Assembly: GCA_022113835.1 (NCBI GenBank)
Contig: JAILWY010000026.1
Span: 8,583,001 to 8,647,000 of the forward strand
Reading direction: 5' to 3'
Source of the DNA: Atopsyche davidsoni
Taxonomy: Eukaryota; Arthropoda; Insecta; Trichoptera; Hydrobiosidae
Length of the DNA stretch: 64,000 bases
Position numbers and translations under genes: made by a program. Under the pieces are notes generated by a model. That model worked only from the letters and a program-made list of their open reading frames with translations, did not search any database and was not told the DNA's origin. Below are positions 48,901-60,604 of this stretch, piece by piece; position 1 is the stretch's first letter, and each line of letters opens with the position of its first letter.

Positions 48901-50201
48901 TTATTGAGAATCCATACAAGCAAAGTAAAACACGAAATGAAAAATATAAGTTCCCTTGGTACTTCTTTAACGCCTTCAAAGTTTTTTATTACTTCTTTTT
49001 CGATGTGATTTATTTGAAAATGCGAAAACTTTTTAAATTGTCATATGTGAAATATTCCGCATTCCCCATTCGCGGCAGGAAAAATATATAAAAAACCTCT
49101 ATTAATTTTCATCTAGGAAAAATTATTTCCCGTCCTTTATACTAACGCTTGCTTTGATACGCAAAAACCCGTTAAATTGGCATTTGTATAACTCGATATG
49201 AAATTTTATTATTTTTAAATAACGTTCAAATTATTTGCTGATTAGCAAAATAACTTCGTATATTTTATGTGCATATAAATTAACTTAAGGCTTTAATATT
49301 AAATCAACATAAATCATTTTCTCTTCAGAGAATAATTATTAAGAACCGTCTCGTTTATTCACACATGTATAGAAGTTATATTAGCCAGGTATTCGAGAAC
49401 TGTGAGGAAACTAATATTATTGGGCTTATAATTTAAAATTATTAAATCAATTTAATTTAAATTTTATTTTCGCATAAATATATAACTAAAGTTTTTATTA
49501 CAAAAATTGTAAATCATTACACGCATAGTGAAATTTATAAAATTAGCTAATTAATTTGCTCTAAATGATACTTGTATTTTAAATATCAATTAATATTGAT
49601 ATAACCTCAGTTTACGTGAGAAATTTACATTTTATGAAGTGTAATAAACATGCAATGTATTATCTATGGAATTATCCTACAGAACTCCATGTTTCCTCCA
49701 GATGTGGAATGACTACTTGTCAAAGTTTTGAGCCGCAGGAGCAACGGAAACAGGTGACCAAGAGCCTATGAGCTTTCAAAGTCAGGAAAAGTGAATTTTG
49801 CACCCCAAATATTGAGAGACCAAATAAAACTTTCAGAAAAAGTTATTAAAAAACTATCTACATTTTTTTCATTAGATGAACTCAAAATTTGTTCGTTTTG
49901 GTGTGTTTAGATTTGCGTCTTCTGACGTTTCGGTATTGTTATTGGGATTTTATTTAGGATATGTCATCTGTATTTGAGGAAATCGGGACTGAATTCATAG
50001 CACAGCACATCATTGAAAAAAATATCTGATAGCAACAGCTGCTTTTTCAAGTACTATTGAAATAAAATAAGTAAAAAAATTCTAATGTTGTGTTACTGAT
50101 TCTGATCTGCCGTTTACACATCTGAAATCCCGGGTTTAATCTCTGAAAAGTGACTTATTACAGTCATTGCTTTCTATAAAGCGCATTTCGTATTCAGAGC
50201 T
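45937..50201. other. AT-rich spacer with a palindrome
   Basis: Mostly AT-rich. GC bumps lie at about 47050-47200 (containing the 20-bp palindrome) and 47740-47850. A 45-codon plus-strand ORF at 49634-49771 (beginning MKCNKHAMYYLWNYP) runs across a donor-like CAG followed by GTGACC. It is too weak to call. Confidence 0.45.
47085..47104. repeat. 20-bp perfect palindrome with TAATTA core
   Basis: CCTGCAATAATTATTGCAGG reads identically on both strands with no spacer. The centre is AATAATTATT, so it carries the TAATTA homeodomain core symmetrically. It could be a dimer site for a homeodomain protein in a regulatory element. The sequence does not show use. Confidence 0.9.
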
Positions 50202-50381
50202 TCAATAAAACCGGCGCGCGCAGGGCTGAGAGCCATTATTAAATTTTATATTTAATAGTTTCGCGTAAAATCGAGCGCACACAAATGGCCGTACAAGAGC
50301 TCGCGGATTATGCCATCGACGCAGCATGCTACCCCGCTCGTTAAATGAAACACTCATAAAGCCTTGCAGAGCTGACGGTGG
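50202..50381 (-). CDS. candidate terminal exon, 59 codons
   Basis: On the minus strand a very good acceptor (TTTTTCCATTATTTTCAG) ends at 50382. The sequence behind it is open for 59 codons to TGA at 50204-50202, while the other two frames stop quickly. The peptide starts PPSALQGFMSVSFNERGSML, continues RRWHNPRALVRPFVCARF and ends CARRFY. It is arginine-rich with no signal segment. The segment is CpG-rich against AT-rich flanks. The frame is also open upstream of the acceptor to about 50462. No family recognised. Confidence 0.3.
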   Translation of the reverse strand, partial: PPSALQGFMSVSFNERGSMLRRWHNPRALVRPFVCARFYAKLLNIKFNNGSQPCARRFY

Positions 50382-53300
50382 CTGAAAATAATGGAAAAAC
50401 CTAACGGCGGTAGTGAGACGCGAGGCTGCATACTCATGATGAGTATCATGCTGATCCTTCAATACGCTCGCGATACTCTCTCATTGAACTGCGTATACCT
50501 GTGAATCTCTCATATTACATACAATAATAAAACTAGGCAATCGAAAGCTTTTGCTGTAAATATCTCACCGCTTTTGTTTTTGGGGCAGTTGTCTTTAACG
50601 GAAGGTACATATAACCAATATAAATGAATACACCCTCTAGAGTAACTCAACATTTCATTTTGTGTTGATTGTCAATCAAAAATTGATTAATGTTTAAATA
50701 AAAACATTTTATTTTCGATTTGTTTATAAAAATTTTCAAAATTGAATAAATAATTAGTATATGATAAATATTATAAAATAGCTGTCTATTTACGTAAAAT
50801 CACGAATATCCATAACATTTATTAATGTTAGCAATTGATTCAAAATGAACAATTTTGCACACTTTAATTATAAAATCATTGTTATTTCTATTGGAATCAT
50901 ACTTTCAATAAAAAAAAACATATCAAAAATATCTAGATTTAATTGCGATCTTTGTTTATGAAACTGTGCTCAAAGATATGAATAAAAATAAACATACAAA
51001 TGACATATTAATGTAATAGGGACATATCTAATTTTGTATATTGCTGAAAATTTAGTGAACACCTAAAGATTAGTAATAGAATATGCATGAATACAACCTT
51101 ACAGAGAGTATTAAATACCACAAACATGAATATTTGGGATATTAGGTAACCCTACCCAAAATCTGAATTCACGAATGATTAATGAATGTGAACCAAAACT
51201 ACTTTAGCTAGACTCTTGCATCTTCGCCCATTCGTCTCATTCATCGGAATCAAAGACCGGAAATAAAGTTTTAAATAATTTGCATGCGATACGTCGGCGC
51301 CGAATTGAAAGGGTCGGCAAACAGGGGATGCTTAGGTACTCGCATAATAAAAGCCTTTCGCCAGGTATTTATTATGTCGTTATGTGAAGGGATGTTTACT
51401 TAGGACACCCTCTGACGGAAGCATTTTGTAGATAGCCTACGCGGACGGAGGAAAATAGCTGATTGCGGTGAGACTAAATTATTTTGGTTTGTAAACATGG
51501 CGTTATATCAAAGCTTAGACCAATTATTAAATCTATTTTATCAGAGTAATTTTTATTTGTTTTTTTATAAATCAATTTCAATAGATTTTGATACCTAAAC
51601 TCGGTAGTATATTTTAAAATAATATTTATAATAATTTTTTTTTTTCAATTTGTTTTATTGATGTAACAAACAAATGTATGTAAAAACCAATATGTTTTTG
51701 TAATATTTTTGATGGTTTATATTATAAATGTTTGGTTGTGAATATTTTATATCATGCGTAACTTATTATTAATTAATCCTAAAAAAACTCAAGGACAAAA
51801 ATAAGGTCCATTCAGTCCGAGCCTTAAATTTGCAACAAGTCCGGTGATGGGCAGTTAACCCTCGGCACTTAGAGCTTCAGCCTCATACCAGTGAGCAAAT
51901 TGACTCTCCCTCTTTGCACAAAGCGACTTCCTAAAAGGAAACCCTGCCTTCCGCTTAACGTACTAAAATCCCTGAATTTATACTCCAAAGAGAATTCTTT
52001 AAAACACTTCAGATGCACCTACTATATTTCCTCAAGATCACCCACGAGACCTCTAAATGATTACAGAATAAAACCTCTTAAAATAGATAGAGTTGCAAGC
52101 CATGCGTCTCAACTTTGACCTGGACTCTGTACATGCATCGTTTCGTATACAAAAGTTTCTTAAGTCTCTTTAAACTTGGCGTATGTCGTGAAATGTTCAC
52201 TTCAATATGCTGTAGCTTTCGCAGAAAATTTCGTTATGAAAATGTCGTTCAGTACAGTGATGATGGAAAGCCTTTTTCTCCGGGGAAGCCGCCTTTCCAA
52301 CCGGATGCATGGCGTCATTTGGAATAATGCTCCGACGCACATCAGCCGTAGAGCATCATATTAAAACATATCTCGCTTTTTGCGATTTATATTTATACGC
52401 GAAATACTTGGCGCACCCCATATTGGGTTAGAAACATGTGTCGTGATTTGTGGGCTCGTATTACCCCTAACAAGTTACACTGGAATTTCAAGTAATATTT
52501 TTATTTTGGTTTCGTATAAATTTCAGCCGCGATAATACGGAAGAATATTGCTGGAAGTATGAAAAGTGTGTTTCGTTGTAAATATAAAAAAAAAATATTT
52601 TGAAAAACATGATAACACGGAATTGCTTTAGATTTTTCCGTATTGTTCATTTTTATTGTAGCACCACATTTTTCTCCAGTTTAGTTATTTCTAAATCAAT
52701 GAAAACATAAATTGTTTCACTCTAAAAAAAAGGCAGCATTTCAAATAATACAATTATTAATTAGATTAGATTGACATTTGTTTTTTTTTTTTATTATTGT
52801 CGCTGATTATTATTCTTGAATTTTTTTTAACGTTTATACCTTTTTATGGTGATACGTAATTCAGTCGACAAACGCCTCTGATCTAACTTATCTAACAAAG
52901 ATCTAACAAAGTCTGAGTCTAACAGCATCACTTTAGCACTCTTCTTTTATAATTGGCATAGAACTGGGGATAATGAGTTAAGAGTCGACAATCCAAGCCA
53001 CCGAGTCAATTTTATGCATTGTTAATTTTCAATCATTGAACCAATATTTACAACTGATCAATACAACCCTTTATGCTACTTAATTTTAATTATTTCAATA
53101 AAGCTACAGCAAAATCATATGCTTACTTTTAAGTTTCAATTATTTATAAATGACCTGCGAATCTTAATAACTCAATACTTTATAAAAATAATCAGTTTTT
53201 GGTACGCGAAAAAGTTAATTTCATTAACAAAAAAAAATTATAATACACATTGTACACTTTTTAGTCTCTTCCGAAGAGAGCGAGTCTCATATTAAACTTT

Positions 53301-53382
53301 CTAACGCCTCGCCTCGTGAAGGAATTTTTCCGCAATCTTGTTTTACAGTGTCTATAAATACCGTCAGTGCAATTCCCTTTAG
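50382..53382. other. mixed region with GC patches at 51.27-51.48 and 51.84-52.37 kb
   Basis: A 39-codon plus-strand ORF (51284-51403, starting MRYVGAELKGSANRG) crosses a donor-like CAG followed by GTATTT near 51364. From 51840 to 52370 several frames on both strands are open (75, 70 and 62 codons on plus). Because all look equally plausible I call none. The remainder is AT-rich. Confidence 0.4.
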
Positions 53383-53436
53383 TGGGAGTTCTGAACAAAA
53401 TTAGTACCTGGAGCGCCAGCCGAGTCTGCCTCACAG
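53383..53436 (+). CDS. candidate 54-nt mini-exon
   Basis: An acceptor (GTGCAATTCCCTTTAG) ends at 53382 and a donor (CTCACAG followed by GTAAAT) begins at 53437. One frame is open, with a two-base lead, 17 codons and one trailing base: GVLNKISTWSASRVCLT. The other frames stop. The segment is GC-rich. It is short, so chance is a real alternative. Confidence 0.2.
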
Positions 53437-56070
53437 GTAAATATGATGAGAAAGTAGAGTTATCATGGCCTGTACGACACTTCTTATGTTTTATTTATCT
53501 GTTAATTTGTTAAAGTGGAGCGTACGTCGCAGTATACCATATTTGTTATACAACTTGATAGTTTGGAATTACATTATATGATGTTGTTTTTGCGCGCAGC
53601 CTTACGGTTAAACATGATTTTATTCTATTTTTTTTTTTACAAAGAATGATACACAAATTCTATTTCAAAAAATATTTGCGTGGGTGGACTATTTTGATTG
53701 ATTATAATAAAATTTTGGGGACTAGGAGGATGCTGTATTGTTAGTTCCAATACACACGTATGCTATACAACTTGGGGCAAATTATTTCAAACGTTATTTT
53801 TTTCCCGTTTTACAATTTTTTTAATGTCTACATAATGTAACATATGAAATTTAAAAATTAAGCAATCGCTGTTTATTCTATAAAATAATTTTATTTTGGT
53901 TTGATCTTGGTATATGGGTCTTCTGTTTTTTAAAGCCTTTATAGTTGCATGTCAATAAGTTTATAAATTTGGAAATGTTTTAAAAGTAAATTTGAAAATG
54001 ACGTATACGCTTATTGAAAATTTCTTGAGGTTTGTTGAGAACTGCTCTGAAACCAATTTATTTATTTCCGAGAAACAATCACAGAGCTGCCTGGTGCAGA
54101 AATTACATTCAAACTATTCATAAATTCAATTTTAAATATTTTCATTTATTCATTTCATCTCAGGATCTGACGTATTGAATCTCTCAATTGTATGATTGTA
54201 TTGAAGTGTATTATACACATAAAATGGACTTAAAGCATTATCAAATTTTAATTTGCTAAATGATACTAACGATATTTATTGTTTACAGATAGACAAGAAT
54301 AAACATTATTTTATACAGTATAATTTGTTTTACGGATGAATACATTTTCTAACAGTGAATAAAACTTTTCAAAGTGTTTTAATAATTCATTTAACTTTGT
54401 ATATTTATATATTGTGTTAGTGAATTAAGCAAGTTTGAAAGTCAAAGTTAAATAATCAAATTGAGAAATCATGTCGGACTGAAAAAACAGTACAAAAGCG
54501 CCGAGTTTGTTGGGAAAGCTCATAGAGATGGTCTCTCCGCGGTCTGCTGGAACGATCGATAAAAGGGAGATTGGAAGTTCCACTCTTAATTAAAAATGAA
54601 GCTCTTGTTCATTTTCTGAAACTTTTTCGAACCAGAATAGATTGAAATTAAATAGATTTCTTAACATGTTAAGCGGATCTTCATCTTGTGAATAAATTGC
54701 AATTAGAAACACAGACATTTGTATATTTGAAAAACACTTTATTTACATTTTTATATTAGAAGACAATAATTGTTTAAGAAATTTTCATACTCTTTTAAGA
54801 CTTGTTGGCAGAATATTGCTTCGGCGGTTTTTTTTTTCAATTTTTTATACGTTTCGTATCCTGTTTTGCACATCAATCTTGAAGGTACCACTACTTACAA
54901 ATGCTGTTATTTGACATCCAAAATTTGTAGTGAAATTAATACACAAAAGATATAAGATAAAATAAAATATTAATTGGGATAATTACGAAAGAATGTTTGA
55001 ATAATAAATATAAATATTGATAAATTTAATGAATTGATGAATATATTGGTTTATTTTATTTGGTAAATCATATTAAAATATTTATTAAAGAAATAAAAGT
55101 AGCCGTGTTTCTTAATCAATGTATGTTTATTTTTTATTTTTTCAGCCTGCAGTGTTGAAAAAGTTTCATTCATGAACATCTGAAAATGAATTGAAATATA
55201 AAGTTAAAAAGTTAGATCAAAAAAACAGACAAAGAACGAATTATTTTTATCTGGCATAAAAACCAAAAGATATATTTAATCAAAGGAAATTTTTTAATCA
55301 AATTTTAAGAAATTTTTAAATCACTTTTGAACTTTAAATTAAAATATTATTTTTGCTTACAAAATACTGTTGGTTTAAACCTTAAATATTATAAATCTAT
55401 AAATTTATACACAAATTTTGTTTCATGAATTCCGATAAGTTATAGATTATCTAATAGAAAGACTTTAAATACCAACCCCACAAGCTTGATCCTCCCTGCT
55501 CATGTTTATATTCTATAGAGTGGATATGACAGGGTATTTTTATTTTCGACCCCAGCTTTGTGGCTTTGTTTCCATATTTCTATTAAAATAGCTAGCTGGC
55601 ATATTTTCTTTTCAATATTTCTATAAAAACAGAATGTATGATAAAGAGAACCGGCATACGAACTGATAGAGTAGCCCATCGATGGTTTGACAGTTTTTTT
55701 TATTTTATTTTAGTATTTTCATTTTACAGGCAGCTTTCAGAATTTTAATATCTTGATTCTGAAATAATTGGATGTCTTTGCAAGTTATTTGCAGATACTC
55801 ATTTATTATAACGAAAGCTTCTCAATGGTACTCGATACATAATGCAAGGCTTTCAAAGACTTTGAAATTCCTTGGAAACTCAAGATGCAATATACAGTGT
55901 AAATTTGTTTTTACATTTTACGGTTACAGCTTACGAAAAGTTACATACATATTTTTTTTTAACTAATATTTTTTAATGGGTGACAGTATGCATTAAATAA
56001 TTGATTACTCTCTTAATACCTTATGAGCTTAATTGGCCTGTATTTTTAATTGTCTCCTTGTCTGTATATT

Positions 56071-56107
56071 AATAAAATAGTCAATCGGGAAGATTGGCTA
56101 TTTTATT
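56071..56107. repeat. hairpin 1 of a back-to-back pair, 16-position stem
   Basis: AATAAAATAG-T-CAATC (56071-56086) pairs with GATTG-G-CTATTTTATT (56092-56107) around GGGAA. There are fifteen Watson-Crick pairs and one T-G position. Confidence 0.95.
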
Positions 56108-56149
56108 GTGCTGATAGTAAGTGAATCTTTTCCCTGACTATCAGCACAA
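56106..56149. repeat. hairpin 2 of a back-to-back pair, 13-bp perfect stem
   Basis: TTGTGCTGATAGT (56106-56118) and ACTATCAGCACAA (56137-56149) are perfect reverse complements around 18 nt. It starts two bases before hairpin 1 ends, so the two stems abut. Confidence 0.95.
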
Positions 56150-57186
56150 GCCTTAAAACTTGTAAACTTATAATCTAAAATCACTTATATTTCGAAACAA
56201 TATATATTTTTTCTATAAGCGCTTACTGCAGTGATTTTTTTTTAAATATTCGAGATGTTTCTCATTTTGTACGATTGTCATCCATCGGGAAATTTTTATA
56301 TTGATTACACGATAAATTTATGAAATGTGAAATATTAATTCATTTATTGAATTTTATTTATCTACAAGACCATAAAATGGACTTACTCAATTTAGTGCAC
56401 ATTTTATCTCCATATATATTACACATAAATAAAAACAAGAAACATCGCTTTTATGCCGTTATTATTGAAAACACAACATTTATGCTAATAGAAAACAATT
56501 TATCCGTTTATATTAATACTAAACGCGTTGCAAATTATCAGAATGAAAAATAAAATAATATGAATGGTTAGTTAATGTTTCGGAGTTATATTTATTATGA
56601 AATCGACATTTTTTTATGCTAGTAGTGGTATACACTTTCACTTATATATAAAATAATGCATTAGTGATTTGGTTAAATTACATTTGTTCGGGCTTTATTT
56701 TTCTGTACACTTTTTTAAACAATCTATTTTGAAGTATTTTATCCACAGTTATTGAATAATAGTAACTTTCAATTTCAGAGCTTTTAACCCACCTAAATCT
56801 TATTTAAGTAACGCAAAGGAAAAAACTATTATGGGGATTTTCAGTTCAAATAGAATCCGAAGGTCAATATCTTCTCGCATTCCTCTATAAATGAGCAGAG
56901 TAAGCCCAGGGAAGGCAACAAGTAAATTTTTCTGTAAGCCGCGGCGACAAGGACCACGCTGAAGTATTCCCGAGCCCCAATAAACTTACTTATTTATGAA
57001 GGTCCACAAATACTTTTACCCAGTATTGAAAAGTTACGCTTATTGGAAGGATATGATTTTTCTATAACAATAACTCGGTGTCTGTTTATTGAGAATCATT
57101 TTATCGACGATTTGATATATGTACTATTTATTTGCTTACAATATAATTTATGTCCATCTTCAATATATATTTTTTTCTCGATACAG

Positions 57187-57288
57187 GTGAGGCCAAAACC
57201 CACACATCCACGTCTATCGCTGCCCTGTGCTCTAACTACCATAGCGAAGTGCAAAACTGATGTTCTTAATTTCTGTTATTATAAATAG
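57187..57288 (+). CDS. candidate terminal exon, frame uncertain
   Basis: A strong acceptor (TATTTTTTTCTCGATACAG) ends at 57186. Two frames behind it are open: one starting VRPKPTHPRLSLP for 33 codons to TAG 57286-57288, and one starting EAKTHTSTSIAALC for 23 codons to TGA 57258-57260. The segment is GC-rich only as far as about 57260, which fits the shorter frame better. No donor follows, so a last exon is the likelier reading. No family recognised. Confidence 0.22.
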   Translation: MRPKPTHPRLSLPCALTTIAKCKTDVLNFCYYK

Positions 57289-58439
57289 ATAACAATCATA
57301 CGATTAACGATTATCCAAAATCACGGTGGTGGTTAATAACGGAATTATTTATCTACTACAATTTAAATTGTGTGATATCGTAGATTTTAGTGATATTTTA
57401 AACATACCCAATTTGATGCAAACTGTGTTCATTCCGTTATAAGTAATTGAACCCATAATTTATTTTGTTTTTGGAAAAATAATTATGCAAAAAATTAAAT
57501 TTGCCCCAAGGATTTTTTGTGGGGTATTTTATATTAAATTTTAAAGCCTACGTGGATAGGTTTAAAAGACCATTTGTCAGGGGGTGCGAAAATAAATTAA
57601 AACTGAAAAGATTTAAAGCTGGAATAAAAAGACGCGAAGATAAGTAGTGTACTGCCATTAAAGTAAAAGGAAGAGCAAGGCTGTTATATTTTTTATTAAG
57701 GTAGCCCCCCTTAAGATATCAGAAAACATCAGCAAAAATGCAATACTTAAATTTTTATGTCTCCTTATTATATAAGGACTTCTACAAATGTCACCAGAGA
57801 TTTATTGTTACAATGCAAAAAGGTCGCTATGGCGGTCACTTCATCCCCAGCCCTTTTGAAGCTCACTTTTATGTGCTCGCTATTCAAGGCGCCCCATTTT
57901 TATAAAAAAGGAGTATTAAGTTCAGAGATCAATTTGACACCTAAATATCATAAGGTTCTATTCAGTGTTACCTGTAATGGAAATCCGAGATAGTAAAAAT
58001 ATTTTAACTGAAAGACTCACCCGGGGGTACTTATTTTATATAATGCGAGCTTGTATAATATCCGTCAATAAAGTGACATTATAGAATTTGATAAAAAATA
58101 AGGTTAATGCCGTATTTTTTAGAGAACCGCGAGCAAAAAAGCATTTAATAAATGTACTCGCTTGAAAAATATAAAAATAAACTAATTTAAGAATACTGTA
58201 TAAAAAGAATATAAAAACTTTAACGATGATATTATGATACATTTCAGTTCCATTAAACACACCAGTGTTTATCTTCTATAGCTTACTTTTTAATCAAACA
58301 GGGATAACGCTAAGATTTTGGAATCTTCCGTGTGCCGCCGTACTTTGACGTAATCCGGAGCATATTTACATGCGGCTCGGCGCAGTGTCTCATAATATTT
58401 AAATAAACGTTAAGACGAGAAGAGGTTTTCAGTTCTCAC
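57289..58439. other. AT-rich spacer with GC-rich right end
   Basis: AT-rich with a 78-codon plus-strand frame (57757-57993) lacking other support. From about 58310 the sequence becomes GC-rich and leads into the minus-strand candidate exon. Confidence 0.45.
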
Positions 58440-58502
58440 CCCGGCTCCCTGTGGAAATCATTTAAATTCGCCGCGTGGCGCTGACTTCCCGCTTGAGCAG
58501 GG
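58440..58502 (-). CDS. candidate internal exon, unrecognised
   Basis: On the minus strand a strong acceptor (TTTTGACATTTTTGTGGCAG) ends at 58503 and a strong donor (CCGGG followed by GTGAGA) begins at 58439. The 63 bases between are GC-rich and hold one open frame: one lead base, 20 codons reading PAQAGSQRHAANLNDFHREP, then two trailing bases. The in-frame TGA lies just upstream of the acceptor at CAT TTT TGT, so only a spliced reading makes sense in this frame. It combines good sites on both sides with local GC enrichment, but it is short and matches nothing I know. Confidence 0.3.
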
Positions 58503-58820
58503 CTGCCACAAAAATGTCAAAAGGAAGATGTGTCCCCCATTCGTGATTTTATTGTTTATTTTTAATGTAAATTTGACGAATTTTAAATTCTTTTATAATT
58601 TATAAAAATTATTGTGATTTGATGTCTTGTTATTTGACAAACTTAAATAACTACATATACTATACGTGGATTGAAAGAGCGCTTGCTTTCAACAAGTTGT
58701 ATTTAGAAGTATAAAATAATACTTTGAATTTATAAAAGATTGTTTGTTTTATTTAGTTAATCGACGTACTTATGATACAAACGAACATTCGAATTCTCGC
58801 TCAGTTACAGTGTCACAGTA

Positions 58821-58881
58821 ACTTAGTTTGCAAGAGCACCGGGCTACGTCAGCCATGTGGGTTTGAATCCCACTTAGGGCA
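58821..58881 (+). repeat. tRNA-like pseudogene or SINE head
   Basis: ACTTAGTTTGCAAGAGC resembles a tRNA D-arm/A box. GGCT-ACGTC-AGCC gives a shortened anticodon-like stem. GTGGG-TTTGAAT-CCCAC (58857-58873) is a perfect 5-bp T-arm with a near-consensus B box. The 7 bases after the T-arm (TTAGGGC) have no complementary 5' acceptor strand. A T-run follows at 58887. It is therefore not a working tRNA; tRNA-derived SINE remnant is the likelier reading. Confidence 0.5.
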
Positions 58882-59074
58882 GGGAATTTTTTTTTTCTCA
58901 CCGTCATATAATGTGTTAATCAATTATCAAAAAAACATATTGTGTTCAATCACTGTCAGAATTGTTTTCATTTCTATTTTATGTTTCATATTAATAAAAA
59001 ATAATCAGTTGCACATTTCATTCATTTAACCGATATAATGTCAAAATGTTACAAAATTTTAAATAAAATTATGT

Positions 59075-59077
<3 letters not shown>

Positions 59078-59147
<70 letters not shown>
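59078..59147. repeat. (AT)35 microsatellite
   Basis: Seventy bases of uninterrupted AT dinucleotide, by far the longest simple repeat in the window. Its perfection suggests a young, length-variable locus. Confidence 0.98.
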
Positions 59148-59150
<3 letters not shown>

Positions 59151-60550
59151 ACGTAATTTCCTCCATTTATCGATTGAGAATAGGTTGTCCTCCGTTTTTA
59201 TTTATTTGGGCAACCTTGCTTTGGAGTCGGCTGACGCACAATAGAGAGCCCTTCATAAACCCTAAATGCAAACAATTTTTCAGATGTTATATTACATTAC
59301 GGACAGAATTTTTTTTTTTCAAATCAAGTATATTTGTAAAAAAGAATGCGAATACCTGTTAAAGCCAAACAAACACGTTTGGCCATAGAAAAAAAGAAAA
59401 GATTTGATTATTTTTGACGTTTCATATTATTTATATATGTACAATATATTTTATTTAGAAATTCACCATTGGTAAAAACATTCATATCTTGTTTCAGAGA
59501 GAACACAACAAAACAACAGGCTAAGCAGTTGATGGCGTCTTAAAAACATTGCAACACAATTTTAGTGGTAAGCCATAAAATTTTATTCAAAATTCGTTGG
59601 TTACTAAAATAAGTAGCACACCAAAAGAGCAGTGTCCTTAAATATTTTTTAATAAATTTAAAAACATAATTTATTTAATATATTTTTTTAACTAACACAT
59701 TAAATATACATATTTAACTAACGTGTGATGAGTATTTTATACTTTTTATCAAATCAAAAATACCATCTTCAATAATTCAAATTATAATACATTATTATAG
59801 TGCTAGAAACATATAAAATGAATGCGCTTTTTTTACTTTAAGAGAGTAAATAAGAAGAATGTCTACAATAAAAACAAAATGAAGTTATTTAAAAAAATTT
59901 AAATAACTGTTTGTGTATCATGATTGGGAAATTATAACTCCCAAAAACTAAATTTAGATATAAATGTTGAAAAAATAAGTTTTTTGAAAAAAGTCATAAA
60001 TTTAAAAAATATGATATTATGTAAAAACTATTCTTAACGCTTTCATAACTTATCGAAAATTTTTAATTAAATTATGTAACTTCTTAATTTGTCACAAAAC
60101 CGCATTTATCAAATAAAATATTAAAAAAAATAAATTAAGTTTCACAGTCGTTAAACAAATTGCTGTAAATTTGCCATATTTCATATTACTTTTAATTACA
60201 AAAGAAATCTTAATTTATACATAAATTCAGAATAATTAAAAAGCTTTGAAATTGATACGTCTTGCTCTGGTTTTATGTTAATTAAAGGCTTAGATTTAGT
60301 ACAAAATTTCTCAACCTATCTTTATCACCCCGTAATAAAAGTTTAATACGAACGTTTTCAAACCAGTTATGATAACTGCTGAGCCATTTTATCGTATTGT
60401 TATTTAAACTATGACAGCCATAAACGATAGTGATTAAATCAATTTTTTATTACGCCCCTAACGAGTCGAAATGCCTTGGGCACATTTGAGTCTCGCCTTA
60501 CATTGTTGACCTATATAGGCAATGCCATTTATAGGTACTACTTAGGCACA

Positions 60551-60604
60551 ACACCCCCTATCAGATGTAATACATCAAACATGTAATCTGATTGCACTGG
60601 GTGT
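60551..60604. repeat. 54-nt imperfect hairpin
   Basis: ACACCC (60551-60556) pairs with GGGTGT (60599-60604). ATCAGAT (60560-60566) pairs with ATCTGAT (60586-60592), and TACAT (60571-60575) pairs with ATGTA (60581-60585) around CAAAC. Eighteen pairs are interrupted by small internal loops. Confidence 0.8.

Larger units (their letters stand above)
53437..57186. other. AT-rich spacer with back-to-back hairpins
   Basis: No gene supported. Open frames of 61-77 codons at 54770, 55772 and 56320 have random AT-rich composition. The paired hairpins at 56071-56149 are the notable content. Confidence 0.5.

Noticed and set aside
51891..52364. Three overlapping plus-strand frames of 62-75 codons
   Set aside because: A minus-strand frame is equally open over the same bases; no splice signal singles one out.
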